The notes under the pieces were generated by a model. It had not been told where the DNA came from. It searched no databases and worked only from the letters and a program-made list of their open reading frames with translations. DNA of 64,000 bases, taken from assembly GCF_913773725.1 (NCBI RefSeq), contig NZ_CAJYGK010000016.1:62001-126000 (forward strand), written 5' to 3'. Position numbers and translations under genes: made by a program. The DNA is from an uncultured Aquabacterium sp. (lineage in GTDB: Bacteria > Pseudomonadota > Gammaproteobacteria > Burkholderiales > Burkholderiaceae_C). This document shows positions 17,654 to 26,769 of the stretch, one piece after another (the first letter of the stretch is position 1; the number at the start of each line of letters is the position of its first letter).

Positions 17654-20170
17654 GTGTCTCGCACCCACCGACCCACCGCCCTCCTCCGCTGCACACCGAT
17701 CGCCCTGGCCGTGGCCTTGCTGAGCCTCAGCGGCCTGGCCGGCATCGGGCTCGACGCGGCCCACGCCCAGCCCAGCAGCCCAGAGCAGCCCACGTCGACG
17801 CCCCCCGCGACGACCGGTGCCTCCCGCCTGAGCTTTTCGCTGCCGACCCAGGCCGGGCCGCACAACGGCAAGCTGCCGCTGTTCTTCGAAGCCGACACGC
17901 TGGAAGGCGAGGCCAACCAGCGCACCCGTGCGACCGGCTCGGTGCGCCTGCGCCAGGGCGACCTGACGGTGCGTGCCGATGAGCTGACCCACACCCAGCC
18001 GGACAACACCGCGCGGGCCTTCGGGAACGTGCGCATCACCCGCAACGGCAACATCTTCAGCGGGCCCGAACTCACGCTCAAGCTCGACACGCTCGAGGGC
18101 GAATTCATCCGGCCGCAGTACTGGTTCCTGCGCACCCAGGCCGGCGGACAGGCCGATCTGATCGAGTTCCTCGGCAACAACCGCATGCGGGCTCACCAGG
18201 CCGACTACAGCAGCTGCACCCCGGCCAACACGGCCGACGGAAAGCCGGGCGAACCGGACTGGTGGCTGCGCACCTCGCGCGTCGACATGGACTTCGACGC
18301 CAACGAGGGCCGCGCCGAGAACGCCGTCATCTGGTTCAAGGGTCTGCCCATCCTGGCCGCGCCCGTGCTGACCTTCCCGCTGACCGAGGCGCGCAAGTCG
18401 GGCTGGCTGCCGCCCAGCATCGACTACGACACCCGCAACGGACTCGGGATTGCGGAGCCGTACTACTGGAACATCGCACCCAACATGGACGCCACGCTCA
18501 CGCCCACGCTCTCGAGCCGGCGCGGCATGGGGCTGGGCGGCGAGTTCCGTTTCCTGACCGAGCATGACCGCGGCACGGTGAACGCGTTCGTGCTGCCGGA
18601 CGACCGCGTCAAGGAACGCGACCGCGGCATGATCCACTTCCGCCAGGCGGGCACACATGCCTCCAGCGACGGGCTCTCGTTCACGACGTACAACCTGCGC
18701 TGGCGCCGGGTGTCGGACGACGACTACTGGAAGGACTTCTCGCGCACGCTGCCCACGCTCACCCCGCGGCTGTACGACAGCAACGCCTCGGTGGAGCGGC
18801 AGCTGAATGCTCGCGACTGGGGCCTGGGCGACAGCCAGACGGCGCTGTTTGCCAGCACGCAGTCGTGGCAGGTGCTGCGCGACACCTCGCTCAAGTCCGA
18901 TCCGGTGCTGAGCGCCATCGAGGCGCCCTACCGGCGCAACCGGGCGGGGCTGCGCAGCCGCTCGGTGGCCGAAAGCGGGCTGACCTGGCGGGTGCAGGGA
19001 CGGGTCGACCAGTTCACGCACCAGGACGGCAGCCTGCAGTCGGGCCTGCGCAGCAACCTGACCGGCACGGTCGAGCAGACCTTCGCCGTCGGGGGCGTGC
19101 AGGTCACCCCTCGCCTGAGCCTGGACGACACCCGCTACGACGTCGAGCAGGCACTGGCCAACGGAAGCCGCAGCGCGGCCCGCACCCTGCCGACCTTCTC
19201 GGTGGACGCGGGCTTCACGCTCGAGCGCCCGGTGACGCTGTTCGACCGCGCCCTGACCCAGACGCTGGAGCCGCGCATCCAGTACGTGCGCACGCCGTAC
19301 AAGGACCAGAGCATGCTGCCGCTGTTCGACACGGCCGCGCGCGACTTCAATCAGTATGCGATCTACAGCGAAAACGCCTACACCGGCGTGGACCGGATCT
19401 CGGACGCCAACCAGGTCACCCTGGGCCTGACCTCGCGCCTGTTCGACCAGCGCACCGGTGCCGAGGCGCTGCGCCTGGGCGTCGTGCAGAAGGTGCTGCT
19501 GGCCGACCAGCGCATCAACCCGACCGGCGACGGCCCCATCACCCAGCGCCTGTCGGACCTGCTGCTGCTGGGCTCGACCTCGGTCATCCCGAACTGGTAC
19601 TTCGACAACGTGCTGCAGCTCAACGCGCAGACCAACGAACCCGAACGGGCCACGATGGGCATGCGCTACTCGCCCGGCGGCTACCGCACCATCAGCGCCA
19701 TCTACCGCTATGCCCGCGAGCGCACCAACCAGTTCGACCTGGGCTGGCAGTGGCCGATCGCTGGCCGCAAGCCCTCGGTGACCCAGTTGCGCGCTCAGGC
19801 CTCGTCGCCGGACCAGATCAGCCTCAACACCCAGCCCGCCACCAGCAGCGCGAGCTGCGGCGAGGGCGGCACCTGGTACAGCGTGGGCCGATTCAACTAC
19901 AACATCCGCGACGGCCGCATGGCCAACAGCCTGCTCGGCATGGAATACGACGCCGGCTGCTGGATCACCCGCGTGGTGGCCGAGCGCACGACCGTGGGCA
20001 CCACCTCCAGCCGCCGGATCATGATCCAGCTCGAGCTGGTGGGCCTGTCGCGCATCGGCTCGAACCCCTTGAGTACCCTGAGGGACAATATCCCTGGTTA
20101 CCGCCTGCTGCGTGAAGACGACAGCGTCCTGTCGGCCCCGGCCTCCCAGCAAATCCCTTCCGATGACTGA
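17654..20170 (+). CDS. lptD: LPS-assembly outer-membrane protein LptD
   Basis: Outer-membrane beta-barrel that, with LptE, inserts lipopolysaccharide into the outer leaflet. 838 aa from the GTG at 17654, which gives a normal signal peptide ending DAAHA. The OstA/LptA-like N-terminal domain follows (FEADTLEGEANQRTRATGS, RADELTHTQPD), then the barrel from about residue 235 with WFKGLPILAAPVLTFPL. A Cys near position 185 (SSCTP) and Cys residues near the C-terminus fit the disulfide pattern of LptD. The frame extends upstream to a GTG at 17582, but that is close to or before the likely transcription start. It overlaps surA by 8 bases (ATGACTGA), so the barrel and its chaperone are co-translated. 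Confidence 0.95.
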   Translation: MSRTHRPTALLRCTPIALAVALLSLSGLAGIGLDAAHAQPSSPEQPTSTPPATTGASRLSFSLPTQAGPHNGKLPLFFEADTLEGEANQRTRATGSVRLRQGDLTVRADELTHTQPDNTARAFGNVRITRNGNIFSGPELTLKLDTLEGEFIRPQYWFLRTQAGGQADLIEFLGNNRMRAHQADYSSCTPANTADGKPGEPDWWLRTSRVDMDFDANEGRAENAVIWFKGLPILAAPVLTFPLTEARKSGWLPPSIDYDTRNGLGIAEPYYWNIAPNMDATLTPTLSSRRGMGLGGEFRFLTEHDRGTVNAFVLPDDRVKERDRGMIHFRQAGTHASSDGLSFTTYNLRWRRVSDDDYWKDFSRTLPTLTPRLYDSNASVERQLNARDWGLGDSQTALFASTQSWQVLRDTSLKSDPVLSAIEAPYRRNRAGLRSRSVAESGLTWRVQGRVDQFTHQDGSLQSGLRSNLTGTVEQTFAVGGVQVTPRLSLDDTRYDVEQALANGSRSAARTLPTFSVDAGFTLERPVTLFDRALTQTLEPRIQYVRTPYKDQSMLPLFDTAARDFNQYAIYSENAYTGVDRISDANQVTLGLTSRLFDQRTGAEALRLGVVQKVLLADQRINPTGDGPITQRLSDLLLLGSTSVIPNWYFDNVLQLNAQTNEPERATMGMRYSPGGYRTISAIYRYARERTNQFDLGWQWPIAGRKPSVTQLRAQASSPDQISLNTQPATSSASCGEGGTWYSVGRFNYNIRDGRMANSLLGMEYDAGCWITRVVAERTTVGTTSSRRIMIQLELVGLSRIGSNPLSTLRDNIPGYRLLREDDSVLSAPASQQIPSDD

Positions 20171-21566
20171 CCTCCGCCCCTCGTTGTTTCGCCCGACCGC
20201 ATTGCGTGCGGTGGCCCGTGGCGTCTGCCTCTGTCTGACGCTGGGCGCGCTGTCGCCCGCCATGGCCCAGTTCCGCCGTGACCCGCCGGCCGTGAGTCCC
20301 CGCATTCCCGGCAATGCGGGCCTGAGCACCGAGCTCAAGATCGCCGGCCAGCCGACGACGGCCGACTACATCATCGCCATCGTCAACAACGAGGTGGTGA
20401 CCCACACCGACGTGGACAAGCGCGTGGCCCGATTGCAGGCCACGGCCCAGCGCGGCAGCCTGCCCCCGGCCGACGAACTGCGCCGCCAGGTGCTGGACGC
20501 CCTCATCGACGAAAAGGCGCAGCTGGCCTTTGCAAAAATGCAGGGCGTCGAGGTGTCAGAGGGTGAGATCGACGCCACGATCGAGAACATCGCGCAGCAG
20601 AACCAGTTGTCCCTGGCCGAACTCAAGCGGCGCATGGAGGCCGACGGCCTCGACTTCCAGCGCTACCGAACCAGCCTGCGCGAGCAGATCCTGCTGCAGC
20701 GTGTGCGCGAGCGCGAGGTCGGCCAACGTATCCGCATCACGGACGCCGAGATCGACACCTTCCTGCAGAGCGACCCGGCTGGACAGGAAGAGGCCGCGCT
20801 GAACGTGGCCCACATCCTGATCGGCGTGCCGGAAGGCGCTTCGGCCGACCAGGTTCGGGCCCTGCAGGCCAAGGCCGAATCGCTGCGCGCCCGGGTGGCC
20901 GAAGGCGCCAACTTCAGCCAGCTGGCCAAGGAGCAGTCGGACGATCGGACCACGCGGGATCAGGGCGGCACCCTCGGCCTGCGCGAGGCCAGTCGCCTGC
21001 CCGAACTCTTCGTGCGCGCCGTGGACGGCCTGCAGGTCGGCCAGGTGGCGCCCGTCGTGCGCTCCAACGCCGGCTTCCACGTGATCAAGCTCGTGGCCCG
21101 CGAGAACGTCGCCCAGGCCAGCTACACCGAACAGCGCGCCCGCCACATCCTGCTGCGCACCACGCCGCAGCAGCCGGCCGGCGAGCTGGTGAGAAAGCTT
21201 GCCGACATCCGCAAGCAGATCGCCAACGGGCAGGCGAGCTTCCCGCAGATGGCGCGCCAGTATTCGGAAGACGGCAGCGCCTCGCGCGGCGGCGACCTCG
21301 GCTGGGCCCCGCCCGGCATGTTCGTGCCCGAGTTCGAGAAGGCGCTGAATGCCCTGCAGCCGGGACAGATCTCGGAGCCGGTGGTCAGCCGTTTCGGCGT
21401 GCACCTGATCCAGCTGATCGAACGCCGCGAGGTCAAGCTCACCGACGCACAGAAACGCGAGGCCGCCCGCAACGTGCTGCGCGAGCGCAAGTTCGAGTCG
21501 ACCTACGAAGAATGGGCCCGCGAGATCCGCGCCGCCGCCTGGATCGAGATGCGTGATGCGCCCTGA
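20163..21566 (+). CDS. surA: periplasmic chaperone and peptidyl-prolyl isomerase SurA
   Basis: Chaperone for outer-membrane proteins such as LptD. 467 aa with a signal peptide ending SPAMA, then the SurA N-domain ([39 protein letters not shown]). Two parvulin domains begin near residues 215 ([13 protein letters not shown]) and 325 ([13 protein letters not shown]), and a C-terminal helix completes the fold. The start overlaps the lptD stop and the stop overlaps rsmA by 11 bases. In many proteobacteria pdxA lies between surA and rsmA; it is absent here. Confidence 0.95.
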   Translation: MTDLRPSLFRPTALRAVARGVCLCLTLGALSPAMAQFRRDPPAVSPRIPGNAGLSTELKIAGQPTTADYIIAIVNNEVVTHTDVDKRVARLQATAQRGSLPPADELRRQVLDALIDEKAQLAFAKMQGVEVSEGEIDATIENIAQQNQLSLAELKRRMEADGLDFQRYRTSLREQILLQRVREREVGQRIRITDAEIDTFLQSDPAGQEEAALNVAHILIGVPEGASADQVRALQAKAESLRARVAEGANFSQLAKEQSDDRTTRDQGGTLGLREASRLPELFVRAVDGLQVGQVAPVVRSNAGFHVIKLVARENVAQASYTEQRARHILLRTTPQQPAGELVRKLADIRKQIANGQASFPQMARQYSEDGSASRGGDLGWAPPGMFVPEFEKALNALQPGQISEPVVSRFGVHLIQLIERREVKLTDAQKREAARNVLRERKFESTYEEWAREIRAAAWIEMRDAP

Positions 21567-22404
21567 TCGTCCCGCGCAGCGCCGTCCGGGCGCCCCGAAA
21601 CGGGCTGTCGCCGGCGGCGGCGGCCACGTCGCGCGCAAGCGCTTCGGCCAGCACTTCCTCAGCGACAGCGGCGTGATCGACGAGATCGTGCGCGCCATTG
21701 CGCCCCGGCCCGGGCAGGCCCTCGTCGAGATCGGCCCCGGCCTGGCCGCCCTGACCGACCCGGTCGTGGCCCGCAGCGAACGGCTCACGGTGATCGAACT
21801 GGACCGCGACCTTGCCGCCCGGCTGCGCAAGCGCCCCGAGCTGAACGTCGTCGAGTCCGACGTGCTGAAGGTCGACTTCGGGGCCCTGCAGACGCAGGTG
21901 GCCCAGCCCGGCCAGAAGCTGCGCGTTATCGGCAACCTGCCCTACAACATCTCCAGCCCCATCCTGTTCCACCTGCTGCCGGTGGCCCATCTGGTGGAAG
22001 ACCAGCACTTCATGCTGCAGAAAGAGGTGGTCGACCGCATGGTGGCGTCACCGGGCAGCAAGGACTATGGACGGCTGAGCGTGATGCTGCAGTGGCGCTA
22101 CGACATGGAAAACGTCGTCCACGTGCCCCCGGAAGCCTTCGATCCGCCGCCCAAGGTGGACTCGGCCGTGGTGCGCATGACGCCGTTCGCCGAGCCCCCC
22201 GAGGTGGACGCCGAGCTGCTCGAGAAGCTGGTCGCGGTCGCGTTCTCGCAGCGCCGCAAGCTGCTGCGCCACACGCTGGGCGCCTGGCTGGCCGAGCGCG
22301 GCATCGCGTCGGACTTCAACCTGCAGCGCCGCGCTGAAGAGGTGCCGGTGGCGGACTACCTGGCGCTGGTGCAGCAGGTGAAGGCGGCGCAGGCGTCGGC
22401 CTGA
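21556..22404 (+). CDS. rsmA: 16S rRNA (A1518/A1519) dimethyltransferase KsgA
   Basis: Dimethylates two adjacent adenosines in the 3' hairpin of 16S rRNA. 282 aa; the N-terminal tail rich in Arg and Gly (residues 1-25) precedes the family signature [11 protein letters not shown]. The SAM-binding motif is [12 protein letters not shown], the acidic strand is VIELDRDLA and the catalytic motif [11 protein letters not shown]-terminal RKLLRHTLG is also typical. The ATG at 21556 directly follows a GTG at 21553; both overlap surA, implying coupling. Confidence 0.95.
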   Translation: MRPDRPAQRRPGAPKRAVAGGGGHVARKRFGQHFLSDSGVIDEIVRAIAPRPGQALVEIGPGLAALTDPVVARSERLTVIELDRDLAARLRKRPELNVVESDVLKVDFGALQTQVAQPGQKLRVIGNLPYNISSPILFHLLPVAHLVEDQHFMLQKEVVDRMVASPGSKDYGRLSVMLQWRYDMENVVHVPPEAFDPPPKVDSAVVRMTPFAEPPEVDAELLEKLVAVAFSQRRKLLRHTLGAWLAERGIASDFNLQRRAEEVPVADYLALVQQVKAAQASA

Positions 22405-22461
22405 CGCCTGCAGCAGGGGCGTCGTCAGCGCGCCGCCCCGCACTTCACTACACTGGATCGC

Positions 22462-23703
22462 ATGCGAACCTATCTCGTCGGCGGCGCCGTGCGCGACCGC
22501 CTGCTTGGCCGTGCCGGCGGTGACCGCGACTGGGTGGTCGTCGGCGCCACGCCGCAACAGATGGTCGACCTCGGCTTTCGCCCGGTCGGCAAGGACTTCC
22601 CGGTCTTTCTGCACCCCGAGACCGGCGAAGAACACGCGCTCGCCCGCACCGAACGCAAGAGCGGCCACGGCTACCACGGCTTCACGGTCTACACCGCGCC
22701 GGACGTCACGCTGGAAGACGACCTGGTCCGCCGTGACCTGACCGTCAACGCCATGGCCGAAGACGAACACGGTCAGGTCATCGACCCGCACGGCGGCCAG
22801 CGCGACCTGGCGGCACGCGTGCTGCGCCATGTGTCGCCCGCCTTTGCCGAAGACCCGGTGCGCATCCTGCGGCTGGCGCGCTTTGCCGCGCGCTTCCATG
22901 ACTTCACGGTGGCCGAGGAAACCCTGGCCCTGATGCGGCAGATGGTGGACGACGGCGAGGTGGACCACCTGGTGGCCGAGCGGGTCTGGCAGGAGTTGGC
23001 GCGCGGGCTGATGGAGGCGCGGCCCTCGCGGATGTTCGAGGTGCTGCGTGCGTGCGGCGCCCTGGTGCGCCTGCTGCCCGAACTGGACCGTCTTTGGGGC
23101 GTGCCCCAGCGCGCCGACTACCACCCCGAGGTCGACACCGGTGTGCACGTGATGATGGTGCTGGACATGGCCGCCCGCCTGGGCGCCAGCCTGCCCGTGC
23201 GCTACGCCTGCCTGGGGCACGACCTGGGCAAAGGCACCACCCCCGCCGACATCCTGCCCCGCCATCTGGGCCACGAAGGGCGCAGCGCCCGGCTGCTGCA
23301 TGACGTGAACCAGCGCCTGCGCGTGCCCAACGACTGCCGCGAGCTGGCCGACGTCGTGGCCCGCGAGCACGGCAACGTCCACCGCAGCCTGGACTTCGGG
23401 CCGGAAGCGGTGCTGCGCCTGCTGGAACGCTGTGATGCCTTCCGCAAGCCGGCGCGTTTTCACGAACTGCTGCTGGCCTGTGAGTGCGACGCGCGCGGGC
23501 GGCTGGGGCTGGAGGACAGCGCCTACCCCCAGCGTGCGCGCCTGGCGGCAGCGCTGTCGACAGCACAGGCCGTCGACACCGCAGCGGTTTCGGCGGCGGC
23601 CCTGGCGGCCGGGCATACGGGGCCGGCTGTGGGGCAGGCGATCACCCGCGCGCGACTGGACGCGCTCACCGCAGTGGCGACGGCGAAACAGCTCGGACCG
23701 TGA
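22462..23703 (+). CDS. cca: multifunctional CCA-adding tRNA nucleotidyltransferase
   Basis: Adds or repairs the 3' CCA of tRNAs. 413 aa: YLVGGAVRDRLLGR at the N-terminus, the metal-binding DRDWVVVG, and the RRDLTVNAMA motif. EDPVRILRLARFAARF marks the tRNA-binding neck. After residue 225 there is an HD phosphohydrolase domain with LGHDLGKG and the first histidine in VHVMMVLD, as in the E. coli-type enzyme with phosphatase and phosphodiesterase activity. The ATG at 22462 has TACACT nine bases upstream (22449-22454), possibly a -10. It sits between rsmA and the chemoreceptor, same strand. Confidence 0.95.
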   Translation: MRTYLVGGAVRDRLLGRAGGDRDWVVVGATPQQMVDLGFRPVGKDFPVFLHPETGEEHALARTERKSGHGYHGFTVYTAPDVTLEDDLVRRDLTVNAMAEDEHGQVIDPHGGQRDLAARVLRHVSPAFAEDPVRILRLARFAARFHDFTVAEETLALMRQMVDDGEVDHLVAERVWQELARGLMEARPSRMFEVLRACGALVRLLPELDRLWGVPQRADYHPEVDTGVHVMMVLDMAARLGASLPVRYACLGHDLGKGTTPADILPRHLGHEGRSARLLHDVNQRLRVPNDCRELADVVAREHGNVHRSLDFGPEAVLRLLERCDAFRKPARFHELLLACECDARGRLGLEDSAYPQRARLAAALSTAQAVDTAAVSAAALAAGHTGPAVGQAITRARLDALTAVATAKQLGP

Positions 23704-23751
23704 AATCGGCACGCCCGCGAATCTGGAAAATCTGAAATTTCGCCACTTCGC

Positions 23752-23778
23752 TCAAGTCGCAGATCGATCAACCGATAC
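23752..23778 (+). promoter_or_regulatory. FliA (sigma-28)-type promoter of the chemoreceptor gene
   Basis: TCAAGTCG at 23752-23759, an 11-base spacer, then ACCGATAC at 23771-23778. This fits the flagellar sigma-28 pattern TAAAGTTT-N11-GCCGATAA with exactly the right spacing. The CCGATA core is intact and TCAAG is a usual betaproteobacterial -35 variant. It lies 40 bases upstream of the methyl-accepting protein ATG. Confidence 0.7.
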
Positions 23779-23799
23779 CCCTCACAGACCGATACCCCT
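23771..23799 (+). repeat. 12-bp direct repeat at the chemoreceptor promoter
   Basis: ACCGATACCCCT occurs at 23771-23782 and again at 23788-23799, 17 bases apart start to start. The first copy contains the sigma-28 -10 element; the second has no matching -35 and would fall in the early transcript. Confidence 0.8.
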
Positions 23800-23818
23800 G
23801 TAGTGAGGAGCAACCGCG

Positions 23819-25372
23819 ATGTTGAGCAGGATGAAACTGGGCGCCCGCCTTGGGCTGGCATTTGGCAGCACGGCCCTGCTGCTGCTGCTGACAGGGGCGT
23901 TCGGGTTGTTCCAGATGTCTCGCCTGCACGCGAACACGACCGATCTCGCCACCAACTGGTTGCCCAGCGTCCGGACGCTGGAGGAACTGCGCACAGAGCT
24001 GAATGAGGCGCGCCGGGCAGGGTTGCGTCATGTGCTGGAAACCAGCGATTCGGCCAAATCCCAACAGGCCCGTCTGGTAAACCAGCATTTCGAGCAAAAC
24101 CTGCCCGAGATCCTGTCCCGATACGAAAAGCTCATCACCTCGGATGAGGAGCGGGCGCTCTTCGAACAAATCAAAGCGGGCATCGCCGCCTACAAGCAGC
24201 AGAACGATCGAATGATCGGGCTTTCCAGTCAGGGTGATGCGTCGTTCGCAGACACCCGCGAACTGGCGAATGGTGAGTCAGCCAAGACCTTTGTGGATCT
24301 GTCAGAAGTGGTGGCAAAGGACGTGGCGCTGAATGTCAAGGGGGCAGATCAGTCATGGAGTGAGGCTCAGCGCACCTATGTGCTGGCGATGCGATCCGTC
24401 ATTGGCGGCATTGCGCTCATCGTGACCATCTGTGCCTTGCTGGCTTGGCGCATCTCGCGCTCCATCACCCAGCCGCTGGCCGAAGCCGTCGAACTGAGTC
24501 AGGCAGTTGCTCAAGGCGACCTCACCCGTCAGGCCCGGGCTCAGGGCGAAGACGAAGTGGCACAGCTGGTTCAGTCCATGAACGAAATGAGCCGCAACCT
24601 TTCGCGCCTGGTGGCCGATGTGCGCCAGGGCACCGACGCGATCGCAACGGCCTCCACCCAGATCGCTCAGGGCAACGCCGACCTGTCTGCCCGCACCGAG
24701 CAGCAGGCGGCCAGCCTGCAGGAAACGGCCGCGTCCATGCATCAGATGAACCAGACGGTTCGCGCCAATTCCGACAACGCCAGCCAGGCCAACCAGCTGG
24801 CCGCTCAGGCCACCGAAGTGGCTGCACGCGGTGGAGACGACGTGGCCCAGGTCGTCGCGACCATGGCCGCCATCCAGGAGTCCAGCCGCCGCATTGCCGA
24901 CATCATTTCGGTGATCGACGGCATCGCGTTCCAGACCAACATCCTCGCGCTGAATGCTGCGGTGGAAGCCGCGCGGGCCGGCGAACAGGGGCGCGGGTTT
25001 GCCGTGGTGGCCAGCGAGGTGCGCTCGCTCGCGCAGCGGTCGGCCAATGCGGCCAAGGAAATCAAGAGCCTGATCACCGACAGCGTGGAAAAGGTCGAGA
25101 TCGGCAACCAGCAGGTCAACAGCGCTGGCCAGACGATTCAGGAGGTGGTGCTGCAGGTGCGCAAGGTCAACGACCTGATCGCCGAGATCACTTCGTCGAG
25201 CACGGAGCAAAGCACCGGCATCGGCCAGATCAACCAGGCCGTGGGGCAGCTGGACCAGGCCACGCAACAGAATGCGGCGCTGGTGGAAGAAACATCGGCT
25301 GCAGCAGAAAGCCTGCGCAACCAGGCCAATGGCTTGTCGCGCGCGGTGTCGGTGTTCCGCGTGCAGGCCTGA
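23819..25372 (+). CDS. methyl-accepting chemotaxis protein
   Basis: Inner-membrane chemoreceptor of 517 aa. Residues 1-9 are cytoplasmic and TM1 is about 10-33. A helical periplasmic 4HB-type sensor covers about 34-190, TM2 195-212, and HAMP about 213-265. The signalling domain has the strictly conserved hairpin tip with [19 protein letters not shown] and [17 protein letters not shown]. The C-terminus is FRVQA with no CheR/CheB-tethering NWETF pentapeptide. GAGGAG about nine bases before the ATG supports the start. A sigma-28 promoter immediately upstream ties it to the flagellar regulon. The ligand is unknown. It sits where lpxC-linked genes often follow ftsZ in relatives, on the opposite strand. 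Confidence 0.95.
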   Translation: MLSRMKLGARLGLAFGSTALLLLLTGAFGLFQMSRLHANTTDLATNWLPSVRTLEELRTELNEARRAGLRHVLETSDSAKSQQARLVNQHFEQNLPEILSRYEKLITSDEERALFEQIKAGIAAYKQQNDRMIGLSSQGDASFADTRELANGESAKTFVDLSEVVAKDVALNVKGADQSWSEAQRTYVLAMRSVIGGIALIVTICALLAWRISRSITQPLAEAVELSQAVAQGDLTRQARAQGEDEVAQLVQSMNEMSRNLSRLVADVRQGTDAIATASTQIAQGNADLSARTEQQAASLQETAASMHQMNQTVRANSDNASQANQLAAQATEVAARGGDDVAQVVATMAAIQESSRRIADIISVIDGIAFQTNILALNAAVEAARAGEQGRGFAVVASEVRSLAQRSANAAKEIKSLITDSVEKVEIGNQQVNSAGQTIQEVVLQVRKVNDLIAEITSSSTEQSTGIGQINQAVGQLDQATQQNAALVEETSAAAESLRNQANGLSRAVSVFRVQA

Positions 25373-25384
25373 CAAGGCCAAAAG

Positions 25385-25414
25385 CCCCCCGCTTCCTTCA
25401 CAGGACGCGGGGGG
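25385..25414 (-). terminator. intrinsic terminator downstream of ftsZ
   Basis: Stem CCCCCCGC (25385-25392) and GCGGGGGG (25407-25414) with a 14-base loop. On the minus strand the stem is followed by CTTTT. It lies 58 bases past the ftsZ stop and closes the dcw transcription unit; it may also stop read-through from the chemoreceptor gene. Confidence 0.75.
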
Positions 25415-25471
25415 ATGAACAACTTAACTTGGCAACGGTACGATCAATGGGGCGGCCGAAGCCGCCGCAGT

Positions 25472-26707
25472 TCAGTCAGCCTGCTTGCGCAGGAAGGCCG
25501 GGATCTCGATCTCGTCCATGCCATTGCTGGCCAGGGCATCGACCTTGGCAGCGGCCTGCGTACGGCCCGAGCGCCAGACGCTGGGCGTGTTCAGACCGCT
25601 GAAGTCGTTGCCACCGTGGGCGCCGCCCAGACCGTGCGCCTGCGCATGGCCCACCGGCTGCGTCAGCACAGGGATGTTGTCGGTGCCGGTGCGGGCGAAG
25701 GCCTGCGTGGTCGACACGCTGTGCACCACGGTCATCGGGGCCTGGGCACGCTTGCCCGAGCTCAGGCCGGTGGCGATCACGGTCACGCGCAGCTGGTCAC
25801 CCAGGCTCTCGTCGTAGGCCGTGCCGTAGATGACGTGGGCGTCTTCCGCAGCGTAGCGGCGGATGGTGTTCATGGCGTTGCGCGACTCGCTCAGCTTGAA
25901 GCTGGCCTTGGACGCGGCAATCAGCACCAGCACGCCACGCGCGCCGGACAGGTCGATGCCTTCCAGCAGCGGGCAGGCCACGGCGGCTTCGGCAGCCTTG
26001 GTGGCGCGGTCCGGGCCGCCGGCGGTCGCGGTGCCCATCATGGCCTTGCCCGGCTCGCTCATCACGGTCTTGACGTCTTCGAAGTCGACGTTCACCAGGC
26101 CCGGGATGTGGATGATGTCCGAGATGCCGCCCACGGCGTTCTTCAGCACGTCGTTGGCCTTGCCGAAGGCTTCTTCCTGGGTGATGTCATCGCCCAGCAC
26201 TTCCAGCAGCTTCTCGTTGAGCACGACGATCAGCGAGTCGACATTGGCTTCCAGTTCGGCCAGGCCGGCATCGGCCTGCTTGGTGCGGCGGTTGCCTTCG
26301 AACTCGAACGGCTTGGTCACGACACCCACGGTCAGGATGCCCATTTCCTTGGCCACGCGGGCGATCACAGGGGCTGCGCCCGTGCCCGTGCCACCGCCCA
26401 TGCCGGCGGTGATGAAGACCATGTGGGCGCCGTCCAGCGCATTGCGGATCTGGTCGACGGCCTCTTCGGCAGCGGCCTTGCCGGCCTCGGGCTTGGCGCC
26501 GGCGCCCAGGCCCGACGAGCCCAGCTGCAGCTGCATCTCGGCGCTGGAGCGGCTCAGGGCCTGCGAGTCGGTGTTCGCGCAGATGAACTGCACGCCCTGC
26601 ACGCCCTGGTTGATCATGTGCTCGACGGCATTGCCGCCGCCGCCGCCCACGCCGATCACCTTGATCTGGGTGCCAGCATCGAAGTTGTCGATCATCTCGA
26701 TTGCCAT
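25472..26707 (-). CDS. ftsZ: cell division GTPase FtsZ
   Basis: Tubulin homologue forming the Z-ring. 411 aa: KVIGVGGGGGNAVEHM at the N-terminal nucleotide fold, tubulin signature GMGGGTGTGAAP, the T7-loop region and the C-terminal peptide DEIEIPAFLRKQAD that binds FtsA and ZipA. The variable linker (about residues 320-395) is short to medium. It starts 62 bases after ftsA and is the last gene of the dcw cluster. That spacer holds GC-rich palindromic sequence (GGGGCCCC) that could influence ftsZ expression, but no clear terminator. Confidence 0.98.
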   Translation of the reverse strand: MAIEMIDNFDAGTQIKVIGVGGGGGNAVEHMINQGVQGVQFICANTDSQALSRSSAEMQLQLGSSGLGAGAKPEAGKAAAEEAVDQIRNALDGAHMVFITAGMGGGTGTGAAPVIARVAKEMGILTVGVVTKPFEFEGNRRTKQADAGLAELEANVDSLIVVLNEKLLEVLGDDITQEEAFGKANDVLKNAVGGISDIIHIPGLVNVDFEDVKTVMSEPGKAMMGTATAGGPDRATKAAEAAVACPLLEGIDLSGARGVLVLIAASKASFKLSESRNAMNTIRRYAAEDAHVIYGTAYDESLGDQLRVTVIATGLSSGKRAQAPMTVVHSVSTTQAFARTGTDNIPVLTQPVGHAQAHGLGGAHGGNDFSGLNTPSVWRSGRTQAAAKVDALASNGMDEIEIPAFLRKQAD

Positions 26708-26769
26708 GTCGTACCTCTCTTTTAGTTCAAGCAGTTGCCAATGAAAAGGATGGGGCCCCTTGGGGGGCT

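Noticed and set aside
17588-20338. 916-codon minus-strand frame opposite lptD
   Set aside because: Antisense shadow without recognisable domains; lptD on the plus strand has full family motifs.
26708-26769. GGGGCCCC-containing palindrome between ftsA and ftsZ as a terminator
   Set aside because: Several short alternative pairings and no proper T-run; ftsZ would normally be transcribed through this gap.
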